Of a stretch of DNA of 64,000 bases, positions 9,146-18,339 are shown piece by piece (position 1 is the first letter of the stretch; each line of letters opens with the position of its first letter). The notes under the pieces are model-generated. The model was not told the DNA's origin and searched no databases. It worked only from the letters and a program-made list of their open reading frames with translations. This stretch comes from Gluconobacter cerevisiae (lineage in GTDB: Bacteria; Pseudomonadota; Alphaproteobacteria; Acetobacterales; Acetobacteraceae): contig NZ_JABCQO010000004.1 in assembly GCF_015244675.1 (NCBI RefSeq), forward strand, positions 62,001 through 126,000, read 5' to 3'. The position numbers were made by a program, and so were the translations under genes.

Positions 9146-10332
9146 GAACCGCCACCTCTCCGCGACCGGGTTCGTGGCTCACCTCGCTGTTTCAGATCTT
9201 CAGCACCCGTGATGATCATGCCGGGTTCTCCACGACGCTGGCCATCTATATCGCCCGCCAGTTCATGCTCAGTACCCTGTCAATGGTGCTGGCCCTGACC
9301 GGACTGGTCTCGCTGTTCGATTTCATCGATCTCCTGCGTCGCGCGGCGACACGGCCCAATGTTCCGGCCAGTCTCGTCGTCAAAATCGCAGCGTTGCATG
9401 TGCCGTACTACATCATTTACGTCCTGCCCTTCGGCATCCTGCTGGGCGGAATCGTCTGTTTTTCGCGCCTGACACGCTCGTCCGAACTCATCGTCGCCCG
9501 CGCCGCCGGCATTTCCGCCTGGCAGTTCCTTGCCAGCCCCCTGGCCTGCGCCCTGCTCACAGGCCTGCTGACCACAACCGGCATTTCCTCCCTGTCGTCG
9601 AGCATGTTCCGCAGTGCGGAAATGCTGGATCAGACCTATCTGCGCACCGGCGGAGGCCCCCTGACGCTCAACGGGGGCGCCCTGTGGCTCAGGCAGTCCG
9701 ATGACGGGCTGGTCCCTCACGGCGTTGCCATCCTGCACGCCCAGGACGTCCATCTCATTGACGGCGCGCTGAAAGTTTCCGGCGTCTCGATCTTCCGCCT
9801 CGACGACCGGGACCGCCTGATCCTCCGTGTCGAATCTCCCAATGGCGCTTTGGGTGATCATCAGTGGCTCCTGCACGACACATCCGTGCTGCATCCCGAT
9901 CATCTGCCCGAGCGGGTCGGCGACATGACCCTCCCCTCCGACCTGACAGTCGGCCGTGTGCAGGAAAGTTTCGCATCGCCCGACACGCTGTCGGTCTTCG
10001 CGCTTCCGGGGTTCATCAACCTTCTTGAACGCTCGGGATTTCCTTCGATCCGACACAGACTTCATTTCCAGTCGCTGCTGGCCCTTCCCATTCTGGCCGG
10101 GACCATGGCATTGGTATCCGCAGGCTTCTCGATGCGTCCGACACGGCGCGGCGGCGTAGCCCGGATGCTGGGATCGGGAATTGCCGCAGGCTTTGCGCTG
10201 TTCACCATCTCGAAAGTGGCCGAACAGTTTGGTGAATCCGGTGCCTTGCCACCGGTTCTTGCGGCATGGGCGCCGACGGGTGCGGGGCTCTGCCTCGCCG
10301 TGGCGCTTCTGCTGCACATGGAGGATGGTTGA
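9142..10332 (+). CDS. lptG: LPS export ABC transporter permease LptG
   Basis: This 396-residue partner of LptF has the same architecture: ATLAIYIARQFMLSTLSMVL-like first helix, coupling helix SSELIVARAAGISAWQFL, periplasmic domain, and three C-terminal helices. The start ATG at 9142 overlaps the lptF stop by ATGA, favouring translational coupling. An open frame from 9085 lies within lptF and is unlikely to be used. Its stop overlaps the lptD start in the same way, so the three transport genes form one translational unit. Confidence 0.93.
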   Translation: MRTATSPRPGSWLTSLFQIFSTRDDHAGFSTTLAIYIARQFMLSTLSMVLALTGLVSLFDFIDLLRRAATRPNVPASLVVKIAALHVPYYIIYVLPFGILLGGIVCFSRLTRSSELIVARAAGISAWQFLASPLACALLTGLLTTTGISSLSSSMFRSAEMLDQTYLRTGGGPLTLNGGALWLRQSDDGLVPHGVAILHAQDVHLIDGALKVSGVSIFRLDDRDRLILRVESPNGALGDHQWLLHDTSVLHPDHLPERVGDMTLPSDLTVGRVQESFASPDTLSVFALPGFINLLERSGFPSIRHRLHFQSLLALPILAGTMALVSAGFSMRPTRRGGVARMLGSGIAAGFALFTISKVAEQFGESGALPPVLAAWAPTGAGLCLAVALLLHMEDG

Positions 10333-12656
10333 TGACGGTGCCCCTGTGGCTCCCAACGCGCGCCCGCAGACGCGCTTCGTTCGTCGGTGCCACGCTGATG
10401 GCTGGAACCGCGCTCGTGGCGCCGCAGAAGATGTCTGCCAACACGATGCAGCGCGACAACTCCCATGTCATCGTCATCGGAAAACCTACGTCACAGACCG
10501 ATCCCCTGACCTATCTCGCCGATAGCGAAAGCTACGCGAAAAACGGCCTGGTCACATGGGACGGCAATGTCCGCGTCTGGCAGGGGGATCACGCCCTGCG
10601 CGCGGACCGCGTGACCTATGACCGCAGCACCGGCATCCTGTCAGCGAAAGGCAATGTCGCAGTCGTGGAGCCCGACGGCAGCACGACCTATGCCGATTAT
10701 GTCGAGTTCAGCCATGGCATGCATGACGGTATTGGCAGCGGCATCTACATCCGCATGGAAGACAACGCCAAGCTCGCCGGCAACGGCATGCGCCGCACGA
10801 ACGGAATGCTGAACGACCTGACGCATGCCGTCTATACGGCCTGCAAAATCTGCGAAAAGAACCCGGATCTACCGCCGTTCTGGCAGTTTCAGGCTTTCGA
10901 CGCGACACAGGACGTGCAGCATAAGCGGCTCGAATTCGATCACGCCTGGCTCAAGATGCTCGGCCTGCCGGTCTTCTATTTCCCGTTCTTCTCCATGACC
11001 GATCCGTCCGTGAAACGTCAGAGCGGCTTCCTGATGCCGGGCATCAGCCCGCATGACCGCTATCTCGGAACCTATTTCACACTTCCCTATTTCTGGGCGA
11101 TCGACGAACAGCAGGATCTGACGGTCCGTGGCCTGGTCTCCACAAAAACCGGCCCCGAGTTGACTGCGCAGTACCGCAACCGCCTCAACTTCGGCTCCAT
11201 CGACGTGACGGGCGGTGTCGCTTACGACACCCATAACGAAAACCGCTACACCAACACCTTTGGCAACAATGTCGGTTCGTCCAACGAATACGGTATTCAG
11301 GGCTATGTGTTCGGCCGCGGCAATTTCGCCCTCAACCGCAACTGGCAGCTCGGCGCCAATATCAACGTCGCCAGTTCCGCCAACTACATGCGTGACTACC
11401 GCGTTCCCGGCTACGGTCAGGAAATGCTGAACTCCAACCTGTACCTCGAAGGCTATGGCGTTGGCTCCTACCTGCGCTTTGACGGACAGGCCTATCAGGG
11501 CCTGAACCAGGGCGTCATCCGCAATTCGGATCTGCCTTGGGCACTGCCACGACTGACCTACGCGTTTCAGGGACAGCCGGACATGTTCGGCGGCCGTCTC
11601 AGTGTGAAGACGACCAACTTCAACCTGTATCGAAAGAACGGCATCAACGATCAGCGTGGTCAGGCCGCCATCCAGTGGGATCGTCCGTTCCACAACAAGC
11701 TTGGCCAGCAGTTCCTGCTGACGGCGCGGATCGATTCGATGGTCTATCACGCCACGCAGGCCTACCAGCAGCCGACCTATTACATGAACGCCGGCGGCAA
11801 CCACCTCGTGGGGCAGGTCCAGCCGACCATTGCCCTCCGCATGAACTGGCCGTTCCTGCGCAGCTTCGCCAAGGGCCACGGCTCGCAGATCCTGGAACCC
11901 ATCGCCCAGATCATCGCCTCACCCAATACCGGCAACTCGCAGAACCGCCACCTGCCTAACGAAGACAGTCTGTCCTACGAATTCACGGACACGACGCTGT
12001 TTTCCCTCAACCGCTATCTCGGGACCGATCGCCTTGATGGCGGCCTGCGCGCCAACGTGGGCATCCATCAGAACTGGTCATGGAACGGCCATGCGATCGA
12101 CATGCTCGTCGGCGAGAGCTTTCAGGAACACATCACCCGTAACCGCCTGCCCTATTCCGGCCTCGACCATCACCTGTCAGACCCGGTGGCCCGCCTGCGC
12201 GTCAGCCCGAACCAGTATGTCGATGTCACAGCCCGTGGCCGTTACAACCCCTGGACTCACCAGTTCGATTACGGCGAAGGCCTGATCAGCACAGGCGTTC
12301 CGATGTTCCGCCTGACAGGCGGCTACGTCTATGCTCCCGTGACGCCGTATTATTATTACGCGACGGACTTTCGCGAATCAGGCCCCAACGCTCCCTACAT
12401 GGTCAAAACCAGCGAAGTGACAGGCGGTTTTTCAACCCACTGGCGCAATTACCATGCATCGGGTTTCTTCCGCCGCAGCCTGTCCCGGAAACAGTTCGTC
12501 GCCAACGGCGGCACAATCGGCTATTCCAATGACTGTTTCGGGCTGGATATCATGTATATCAAACAATACACCCGTATCGGCGGCGAACAGCGTAACGAGA
12601 CGATCCTCTTCAACTTCACGTTCAAGACGATCGGCACCTTCGGAATCAACGGTTGA
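10332..12656 (+). CDS. lptD: LPS-assembly outer-membrane protein LptD
   Basis: This 774-residue protein inserts LPS into the outer leaflet with LptE. The N-terminus carries a signal peptide (RRRASFVGATLMAGTALV). Residues ~45-150 form the OstA/LptA-like beta-jellyroll (LVTWDGNVRVWQGDHALRAD). The rest is the large barrel (PVFYFPFFSMTDPSVKRQSG, a well-conserved LptD segment). One cysteine pair near KICEKNPD could join a disulfide. The start ATG at 10332 overlaps the lptG stop. surA follows immediately; SurA is a known chaperone for LptD assembly, so co-expression makes sense. Confidence 0.95.
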   Translation: MTVPLWLPTRARRRASFVGATLMAGTALVAPQKMSANTMQRDNSHVIVIGKPTSQTDPLTYLADSESYAKNGLVTWDGNVRVWQGDHALRADRVTYDRSTGILSAKGNVAVVEPDGSTTYADYVEFSHGMHDGIGSGIYIRMEDNAKLAGNGMRRTNGMLNDLTHAVYTACKICEKNPDLPPFWQFQAFDATQDVQHKRLEFDHAWLKMLGLPVFYFPFFSMTDPSVKRQSGFLMPGISPHDRYLGTYFTLPYFWAIDEQQDLTVRGLVSTKTGPELTAQYRNRLNFGSIDVTGGVAYDTHNENRYTNTFGNNVGSSNEYGIQGYVFGRGNFALNRNWQLGANINVASSANYMRDYRVPGYGQEMLNSNLYLEGYGVGSYLRFDGQAYQGLNQGVIRNSDLPWALPRLTYAFQGQPDMFGGRLSVKTTNFNLYRKNGINDQRGQAAIQWDRPFHNKLGQQFLLTARIDSMVYHATQAYQQPTYYMNAGGNHLVGQVQPTIALRMNWPFLRSFAKGHGSQILEPIAQIIASPNTGNSQNRHLPNEDSLSYEFTDTTLFSLNRYLGTDRLDGGLRANVGIHQNWSWNGHAIDMLVGESFQEHITRNRLPYSGLDHHLSDPVARLRVSPNQYVDVTARGRYNPWTHQFDYGEGLISTGVPMFRLTGGYVYAPVTPYYYYATDFRESGPNAPYMVKTSEVTGGFSTHWRNYHASGFFRRSLSRKQFVANGGTIGYSNDCFGLDIMYIKQYTRIGGEQRNETILFNFTFKTIGTFGING

Positions 12657-12658
12657 GC

Positions 12659-14017
12659 ATGTCCAAGACCCATTGCACCGCATCCACGGCCCTGGCTGTC
12701 CTTCTGGCTTTCTCGGCCACTGTCCCGGCCATGGCCGCACCGCATCACAAGGCGGCCGCGAAACCTGCCGCCACCAAAGAGGCTGCAGCCCCGGTCAAGC
12801 CCCCCGAAGACCAGATTCTGGCCGTCATCAACGGACAGGTTCTCACGCAGCGTGACGTGGACAACCGGGCAAAGCTCTTCGTGCTTTCGACCGGCCTGCC
12901 CATCAGCCCGGAAATCATGGGACGCATGCGTGGCCAGATCATCCATCAGCTGATCGATGAGCGCCTGAAAACGCAGGAAATCCTCAAGCGTCACATCAAC
13001 GTGGAACCGGATCAGATCGCAGGCGCCATCGCCAATATCGAACAGCGCAACGGGATGCCCAAGAACGCCCTGCGCAACCGCCTGGCTTCGGACGGCGTCT
13101 CGCTGACAACGCTGATCGATCAGATCCGCGTCCAGATCGGCTGGATGCAGGTTCTGCGTGAAAAACTCGGTGAAGAAGGACGAATCACCGCAACCCAGAT
13201 CAGCCAGCGCGAACAGGCGCTTCAGGCAGAACAGGGACGTGCGCAGTATTTCATGAGCGAAATTTTCGTTCCCGTGGCCGACCCGCGCCATGACGAAGCC
13301 GAACTCGCCTTCACCAAAACAATCATTTCCCAGCTCCGCGAAGGCGCGCCGTTCCCGATCGTGGCAGCGCAGTTCTCGCAGGCCCAGTCCGCCCTTGATG
13401 GTGGCTCCATGGGCTGGGTGCAGGAAGACAACCTCGATCCGCAGGTCGTCAACATCGTGCGCCAGATGCCAATCGGTGCCATCTCCAACCCCATCCAGGT
13501 CGCGGGCGGTTTCGTAATCGCCACCGTTCAGGCCAAGCGCGTGGTCGGCAAGCAGATGGGCACGATGCTTGAACTTAGACAGGCGTTTTTCCCGTTCGAC
13601 GCCCCTCTGAACCCGCAGAACCCGACCGAACAGCAACGTGCGGCCCTGCAAAAAGCTACAACCGCAGTTCAGACGATCCATAGCTGCGATGCCATGGAAG
13701 CGCTCAACAAGTCTCTGGGTGAAAAACGCCCCAGCAATCCCGGCTCGCAGATTCTGGAACGCCTGATGCCGCAGATGAAGTCAGTTCTCGAATCACTCCC
13801 GCCCAACCAGGTCAGCCGCCCGCTGGTCTCGATGGACGGCATCGCCCTGCTCATGGTCTGCGATCGGCAGCAGAAAAATCTGGCACAGCAGAGCCCAAGC
13901 GAAATCGCCGACCAGCTCATGAACGAGCATGTCGAGCAGGCTTCACGCCAGCTTCAGCGCGACCTCCAGCGCCGTGCCATCATCGAGATGCGCCCTGCCG
14001 CCAAGGCCACCAACTGA
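12659..14017 (+). CDS. surA: Periplasmic chaperone / peptidyl-prolyl isomerase SurA
   Basis: This product of about 452 residues has a signal peptide ending near AMAAPHHK, a SurA N-domain (DQILAVINGQVLTQRDVDNR, then QLIDERLKTQEILKR) and one clear parvulin domain around residues 195-300 (MSEIFVPVADPRHDEA, GGSMGWVQEDNLDPQ). The second parvulin-like region is degenerate. It helps outer-membrane proteins fold. The start is ambiguous: TTG at 12653 overlaps the lptD stop, while ATG at 12659 lies two bases after it. I prefer the ATG. In E. coli pdxA separates surA from rsmA; here rsmA follows directly. Confidence 0.92.
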   Translation: MSKTHCTASTALAVLLAFSATVPAMAAPHHKAAAKPAATKEAAAPVKPPEDQILAVINGQVLTQRDVDNRAKLFVLSTGLPISPEIMGRMRGQIIHQLIDERLKTQEILKRHINVEPDQIAGAIANIEQRNGMPKNALRNRLASDGVSLTTLIDQIRVQIGWMQVLREKLGEEGRITATQISQREQALQAEQGRAQYFMSEIFVPVADPRHDEAELAFTKTIISQLREGAPFPIVAAQFSQAQSALDGGSMGWVQEDNLDPQVVNIVRQMPIGAISNPIQVAGGFVIATVQAKRVVGKQMGTMLELRQAFFPFDAPLNPQNPTEQQRAALQKATTAVQTIHSCDAMEALNKSLGEKRPSNPGSQILERLMPQMKSVLESLPPNQVSRPLVSMDGIALLMVCDRQQKNLAQQSPSEIADQLMNEHVEQASRQLQRDLQRRAIIEMRPAAKATN

Positions 14018-14018
14018 C

Positions 14019-14837
14019 GTGTCCCTCCCCTCACTGCGCGACACCATCCAGGCCCATGGTCTGGATGCCAAGAAATCCCTCGGTCAGCACTTCCTTCTCG
14101 ATCCGGGCATCTGCGCCCGGATCGCAGCCCTCGGCGGCGATCTGACCGGACGCAGCGTCGTCGAAATCGGCCCCGGCCCTGGCGGCCTGACCCGCGCGTT
14201 ACTCGACACGCCCGCCAGCCGCGTCGATGTCGTGGAAATCGACGAACGCGCCTGGCCCCTGCTGGACGAACTGGCGACTCACTATCCAGGCCGCCTTCAC
14301 GTCGTCCGTGAAGATGCCCTGAAGCTGGACGCCGCAACCCTCGCTCCCGCGCCACGACAGATCGTCGCCAATCTGCCTTACAACGTTGCCACGCCTCTCC
14401 TCGTGGGCTGGCTACGGCAGGCGGCACAGTGGGAACGTCTGTCCCTGATGTTCCAGCTCGAAGTTGCCGAGCGGATCTGCGCGACGCCGGGAAGCTCGGC
14501 TTATGGTCGCCTCGGCGTACTGGCCCAGTGGTGCGCCACATGCTCGGTCGCCCTGCGTATCCCGCCGGAAGCCTTCTTTCCGCCACCCAAAGTCCATTCC
14601 GCGGTAGCTGTCATCATCCCACATGCCGAGCAGCCGTCTCCGCAACTGTTCCGCGCCATGGAGCAGGTCACAGCCGCCGCTTTCGGGCAGCGCCGCAAAA
14701 TGCTTCGTTCGTCGCTGAAATCCATTGGCGGCGAACGGCTTCTGGAAAAAGCCGAAATCGAGCCGACCCGCAGGGCGGAGACCCTCTCAGTCGCCGAATT
14801 CGCACGACTGGCGGAACTTAATCTCGCCAGCCGCTAA
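14019..14837 (+). CDS. rsmA: 16S rRNA dimethyltransferase RsmA/KsgA
   Basis: This 272-residue enzyme dimethylates A1518 and A1519 of 16S rRNA using SAM. The family opening KKSLGQHFLLDPGI is present, as are the SAM-binding VVEIGPGPGGLTRALL, the acidic DVVEIDERAW and the catalytic NLPYNVATPLL. The length equals the usual 268-280 only with the GTG start at 14019, one base after the surA stop; a longer in-frame ORF begins inside surA and is not credible. It ends the lpt-surA operon and is convergent with cfa. Confidence 0.94.
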   Translation: MSLPSLRDTIQAHGLDAKKSLGQHFLLDPGICARIAALGGDLTGRSVVEIGPGPGGLTRALLDTPASRVDVVEIDERAWPLLDELATHYPGRLHVVREDALKLDAATLAPAPRQIVANLPYNVATPLLVGWLRQAAQWERLSLMFQLEVAERICATPGSSAYGRLGVLAQWCATCSVALRIPPEAFFPPPKVHSAVAVIIPHAEQPSPQLFRAMEQVTAAAFGQRRKMLRSSLKSIGGERLLEKAEIEPTRRAETLSVAEFARLAELNLASR

Positions 14838-14846
14838 AAGCCCTTA

Positions 14847-16064
14847 CTAGGCTACGCCTTCCCGTTCACGCGCGAGCATGTAATCCCGCGTGAACGGCAC
14901 AGCATCAATCGACCGGGTCAGCTGAAGCTGAAAATTCATGTGCCCCTGAACCCGGAACGACAGCTCGGCCCCCACAAGATAGAACTCGAACATCCGGACA
15001 AACCGCTCGTCATACAGCGCGCGGATCTTCTCACGGTTGGCATCAAAACGCTTGCGCCATTCCGCCAGAGTGCGCGCATAATGCAGACGCAGCACCTCAC
15101 AGTCGGTCATCCACAGCCCCGACCGCTCGATCGCTGCCATCGTCTCGCTCAAAGCAGGTGAATACCCGCCCGGAAAAATGTATTTCTGGATCCAGGGATT
15201 GGTCGTTCCCGGCCCGTCCATCCGCCCAATCGAATGGATCAAAGCCACGCCATCCGGCTTGAGACAGGCCTTGACCTTCTGGAAAAAAGCTTCGAACTGC
15301 GGCGGCCCCACATGTTCGAACATGCCTACCGAAACAATCCGGTCAAACTGCTGATGCAGATTACGATAATCAATCAGTTCAAACCGGACCTGCCCGTCAA
15401 GCCCTTCATCCTTCGCCCGCTGCCGCGCCACAGCAAGCTGCTCGCGTGACAGCGTGATACCCAGAACCCGTGCGCCGTAATCTTTCGCCAGCGTTAGCGC
15501 CATTCCGCCCCAGCCACAGCCGATATCCAACACGTCCAGCCCCGGGCGATCCAGATTGAGCTTGGCCGCGATGTGGCGTTTCTTGGCAATCTGCGCCTCC
15601 TCCAGCGTCATGTTCTCACGCTCGAAATACGCGCAGGAATACTGCCGGTCTTTGTCGAGAAACAGATCGTAAAGCGTGCCGTTCAGATCATAATGATGCG
15701 CCACGTTGTTTCGGGATGTCTTGAGAGAATTCAGCGTCTTCCAGGCGCGAGTGACATAACGCAGACGGTCCTCGATTTCCTCAAAGACATGCCCATGACT
15801 GTTAATGTTTTCCATCAACACCGTCAGCAGCGTCTCAAGCGTACATCCGTCGGGCACAATACTGCCCGCCATGTACTCTTCGCCAAAGGCAAGGCCGGAA
15901 TTGACGATCAGGGCCCGCTCGGCCTGCTTCGTCCGAAGATGCAAGCCTGCTTCAAGTCCCGGTTTCGATCCGCGATACGTCCGGACAATACCATCACTGA
16001 ATGTGACCCGCAGGCGTCCCGTCTGAATGAATTTCCGCAAGACAAAATCCAGAATCCGCTTCAT
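14847..16064 (-). CDS. cfa: Cyclopropane-fatty-acyl-phospholipid synthase
   Basis: This 405-residue SAM-dependent enzyme adds a methylene bridge to unsaturated acyl chains of membrane phospholipids, a known acid and solvent tolerance trait. Motif I reads LDIGCGWGGMALTLA, followed by GITLSREQLAVAR, FDRIVSVGMFEHVG and IQKYIFPGGYSPAL, all typical of Cfa. The ATG at 16064 has AGGAGAT upstream. It lies downstream of the ribosomal-protein operon but after a strong terminator, so it has its own promoter. Confidence 0.93.
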   Translation of the reverse strand: MKRILDFVLRKFIQTGRLRVTFSDGIVRTYRGSKPGLEAGLHLRTKQAERALIVNSGLAFGEEYMAGSIVPDGCTLETLLTVLMENINSHGHVFEEIEDRLRYVTRAWKTLNSLKTSRNNVAHHYDLNGTLYDLFLDKDRQYSCAYFERENMTLEEAQIAKKRHIAAKLNLDRPGLDVLDIGCGWGGMALTLAKDYGARVLGITLSREQLAVARQRAKDEGLDGQVRFELIDYRNLHQQFDRIVSVGMFEHVGPPQFEAFFQKVKACLKPDGVALIHSIGRMDGPGTTNPWIQKYIFPGGYSPALSETMAAIERSGLWMTDCEVLRLHYARTLAEWRKRFDANREKIRALYDERFVRMFEFYLVGAELSFRVQGHMNFQLQLTRSIDAVPFTRDYMLAREREGVA

Positions 16065-16139
16065 TCCGATCTCCTGTTTCCAATACCGGGAAAAACCCTC
16101 AACGGGCCTGTAGTTGTATCCTGCCAGTCAAATGGACAT

Positions 16140-16181
16140 AAAAGAACCCGGCTCGGGAATAATCCCGGCCGGGTTCTTTAG
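16140..16181 (-). terminator. Intrinsic terminator after rpsF-rpsR-rplI
   Basis: A near-perfect hairpin (AAAGAACCCGGC pairing with GCCGGGTTCTTT) with an inner CGGGA/TCCCG stem lies 22 bases past the rplI stop. The A-rich left edge gives a short U run on the minus strand. It separates the ribosomal operon from cfa. Confidence 0.85.
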
Positions 16182-16203
16182 AACGAGGTCAGCGCTAGAA
16201 GCC

Positions 16204-16794
16204 TTACGCTTCTTCCGATACCTCGGCAGCTTCGGCAGCAGCCTCTTCGGCGGCGTTCTCAGCCTGCAGGTCACCAAGGATGTTCTCATCCTCGTCCTGC
16301 ACGCCAATCTCTTCGCCACGAGCCTGACGCTCGGCTTCTTCAGCAGAACGGGCAACGTTAACCGTCAGCGGAATGGACACTTCCGGATGCAGCACAACGC
16401 GCGCTTCCGTCAGGCCAAGCTGCTTGATCGGGTGTGCCAGAACAACCTGCTGACGCGAAATCGTCAGGCCGGCATCCGTAGCAGCAACTGCGATGTCGCG
16501 GGTGCTGACGGAACCATACAGGCTGCCACTGTCGCCAGCCTGACGGATGACAACAACGGACAGCTCATGCATGCGCTCGGCAAGGCGCTCGGCCTCTTCA
16601 CGCTTCTTGAGGTTCTGAGCCTCAAGCTGCGCGCGCTCGGTCTCGAAACGCTTTTTGTTGGCAACCGTGGCGCGCATGGCCTTGGCTTGGGGCAGCAGGA
16701 AGTTACGGGCATAACCCGGCTTCACGTGCACCAGGTCGCCCATCTGGCCGAGATGCTCGACCCGCTGCAGCAGGATCAGTGCGGTCTGGGACAT
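16204..16794 (-). CDS. rplI: 50S ribosomal protein bL9
   Basis: This 196-residue protein begins with the canonical bL9 N-domain: [20 protein letters not shown], then [16 protein letters not shown] long connecting helix and a C-domain ([11 protein letters not shown]) follow. An extra acidic, Ala/Glu-rich tail ([20 protein letters not shown]) makes it longer than the 148-residue E. coli protein; such tails are usual in alphaproteobacteria. GAGGAGAG precedes the ATG. It is the last gene of the three-gene ribosomal operon. Confidence 0.96.
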   Translation of the reverse strand: MSQTALILLQRVEHLGQMGDLVHVKPGYARNFLLPQAKAMRATVANKKRFETERAQLEAQNLKKREEAERLAERMHELSVVVIRQAGDSGSLYGSVSTRDIAVAATDAGLTISRQQVVLAHPIKQLGLTEARVVLHPEVSIPLTVNVARSAEEAERQARGEEIGVQDEDENILGDLQAENAAEEAAAEAAEVSEEA

Positions 16795-16804
16795 GATGCT
16801 CTCC

Positions 16805-17095
16805 TCAGTTCACAACGTAGGGGAGCAGGGCGAGGAAACGGGCGCGCTTGATCGCCTGTGCCAGCTCACGCTGCTTCTTGGCCGAAACGGCCGTGATGCG
16901 GCTCGGCACGATCTTACCGCGCTCCGAAAGGAAGCGGCTCAGAAGGCGCACGTCCTTGTAGTCGATCTTCGGCGCATTGGCACCGGAGAACGGGCAGGAC
17001 TTGCGACGACGGTAGAACGGACGACGTGCGCCAACTGCCGTACGACGGGCAGCCGGGTTCACTTCGCCGACGTCAGGAGTGTTTGTCTCGGACAT
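16805..17095 (-). CDS. rpsR: 30S ribosomal protein bS18
   Basis: This 96-residue protein has the signature [12 protein letters not shown], then [19 protein letters not shown] and [20 protein letters not shown]. An extended N-terminus of about 25 residues precedes the core. bS18 binds bS6 on the small-subunit platform, and the gene sits between rpsF and rplI as in most bacteria. Confidence 0.96.
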   Translation of the reverse strand: MSETNTPDVGEVNPAARRTAVGARRPFYRRRKSCPFSGANAPKIDYKDVRLLSRFLSERGKIVPSRITAVSAKKQRELAQAIKRARFLALLPYVVN

Positions 17096-17100
17096 GATTC

Positions 17101-17583
17101 TTACTCCGCTCCAGCCGTCTCGCGAACATCGTCATGCTCGCCGCGTGCACGATATTCTTCACGGTCTTCGCTGCTGCGACGGGGACCGCCACGGCCGCTC
17201 TCGAAACGACCAGCCGGCTTGGAGCCGCCACGGAAGTTGCCGCGATCGCCACGATCGTCGCTCTTGCGCGCCAGAACCGGAGAGGGGTTCTCGTCGATTT
17301 CGTCAACGCGCAGCGTGAGAACGCGCAGCACGTCTTCGTTCAGGCCGAGCTGACGCTCTACTTCACGCAGCGTGTCGGGGGTGCAGTCAAGACCCAGCAG
17401 GACGTAATGGCCCTTGCGGTTCTTCTTGATGCGGTATGCGAGGGAACGCAGGCCCCAGAACTCGCGCTTCTGGATAGAACCGCCGTTGTCCTTGAGCAGG
17501 GTTTCGATGGTCTCGACCAGGGTTTCCACCTGAGCCTGCGACACATCATTACGTGCAATGAGCACGCTTTCATACAATGGCAT
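17101..17583 (-). CDS. rpsF: 30S ribosomal protein bS6
   Basis: This 160-residue protein starts [20 protein letters not shown] and contains [20 protein letters not shown] and the [10 protein letters not shown] region. A long Arg/Gly-rich C-terminal tail ([19 protein letters not shown]) is charged and probably disordered. AAGGGAG lies before the ATG. It is first in the operon; the 159-base gap before it is the place for the promoter and any S6:S18-type autoregulatory leader, which I could not confirm by eye. Confidence 0.95.
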   Translation of the reverse strand: MPLYESVLIARNDVSQAQVETLVETIETLLKDNGGSIQKREFWGLRSLAYRIKKNRKGHYVLLGLDCTPDTLREVERQLGLNEDVLRVLTLRVDEIDENPSPVLARKSDDRGDRGNFRGGSKPAGRFESGRGGPRRSSEDREEYRARGEHDDVRETAGAE

Positions 17584-17742
17584 GAAGACTCCCTTCGGAT
17601 TGGGTCAACCCGCAACTGGCTCCGACCCATGCCGGAAACAGGGCCCATGTTTCAGGGCGCGGGTATAGCCGGCGCGATGCCACATCGCCCGGCAGGGAAA
17701 GGCGGCATTAATCACGCACCGCCCCCAAAAGCAAGCCTTAAC

Positions 17743-18324
17743 TCAGAGTCGTCTCAGCCTTTCCGGCACATATTCGTCCGGAACGTCCCAGGTTTCAGAC
17801 ACGACATGCCGGACTGCAAACCCCGCCTTCCGATAATTCGGCAGCGCATTGGGATGGTCCAGTGTGCAGGTATTGACCCGCAGCCGCCAGCTTCCCGCCC
17901 CGAACGCCCGCGCAACGGCATGGTCCAGAAGCGCCCGCCCCAGCCCGCGCCCCATCGCCTGCGGCAGAAGACCGAAATAGGCCAGATTGGCATCCCCCCC
18001 CTGCCGCAGATCCAGCTCATAGAAACCCGCTGGCTCGCCGCTGCTGTCACGCAGAACCATGAAGTGAACAGCAGGATCGTGGAGGATTTCTCCCAGTTCA
18101 GCATCCGGCATCGACCGGCGCATCCACCAGCAGTACTCCTGCCCGACTGTCAAATACAGAAAACGGTAAAGCGAAAGAGCTTCGTCCCCCGTCACACGAG
18201 ACAGGGAAAATCCTTCCGGCAAAACTGGAGACGGACGGGAAAAAGACGTCTCCAAAAAGGTAACATCCACCGCAAGACGGGTGGATGCCCCTTTCGGCCT
18301 GAGCCAGTCGGGCAACATTGCCAC
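17743..18324 (-). CDS. GNAT-family N-acetyltransferase
   Basis: This 193-residue protein has a C-terminal acetyl-CoA binding fold: LAYFGLLPQAMGRGLGRALL is the GNAT motif A loop, followed by LRVNTCTLDHPNALPNYRKAGF (motif B). The family acetylates amines, antibiotics or protein N-termini; the substrate is unknown. Start is GTG at 18324 or ATG at 18318. It begins 16 bases after the rpoD stop on the same strand, so it is probably co-transcribed with rpoD. Confidence 0.85.
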   Translation of the reverse strand: MAMLPDWLRPKGASTRLAVDVTFLETSFSRPSPVLPEGFSLSRVTGDEALSLYRFLYLTVGQEYCWWMRRSMPDAELGEILHDPAVHFMVLRDSSGEPAGFYELDLRQGGDANLAYFGLLPQAMGRGLGRALLDHAVARAFGAGSWRLRVNTCTLDHPNALPNYRKAGFAVRHVVSETWDVPDEYVPERLRRL

Positions 18325-18339
18325 GCGCTCTCAGACGGC

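Noticed and set aside
17584-17742. S6:S18-binding leader RNA upstream of rpsF
   Set aside because: Expected for some bacteria, but I could not trace a convincing fold with the conserved CCG bulge by eye. A covariance-model search would decide.
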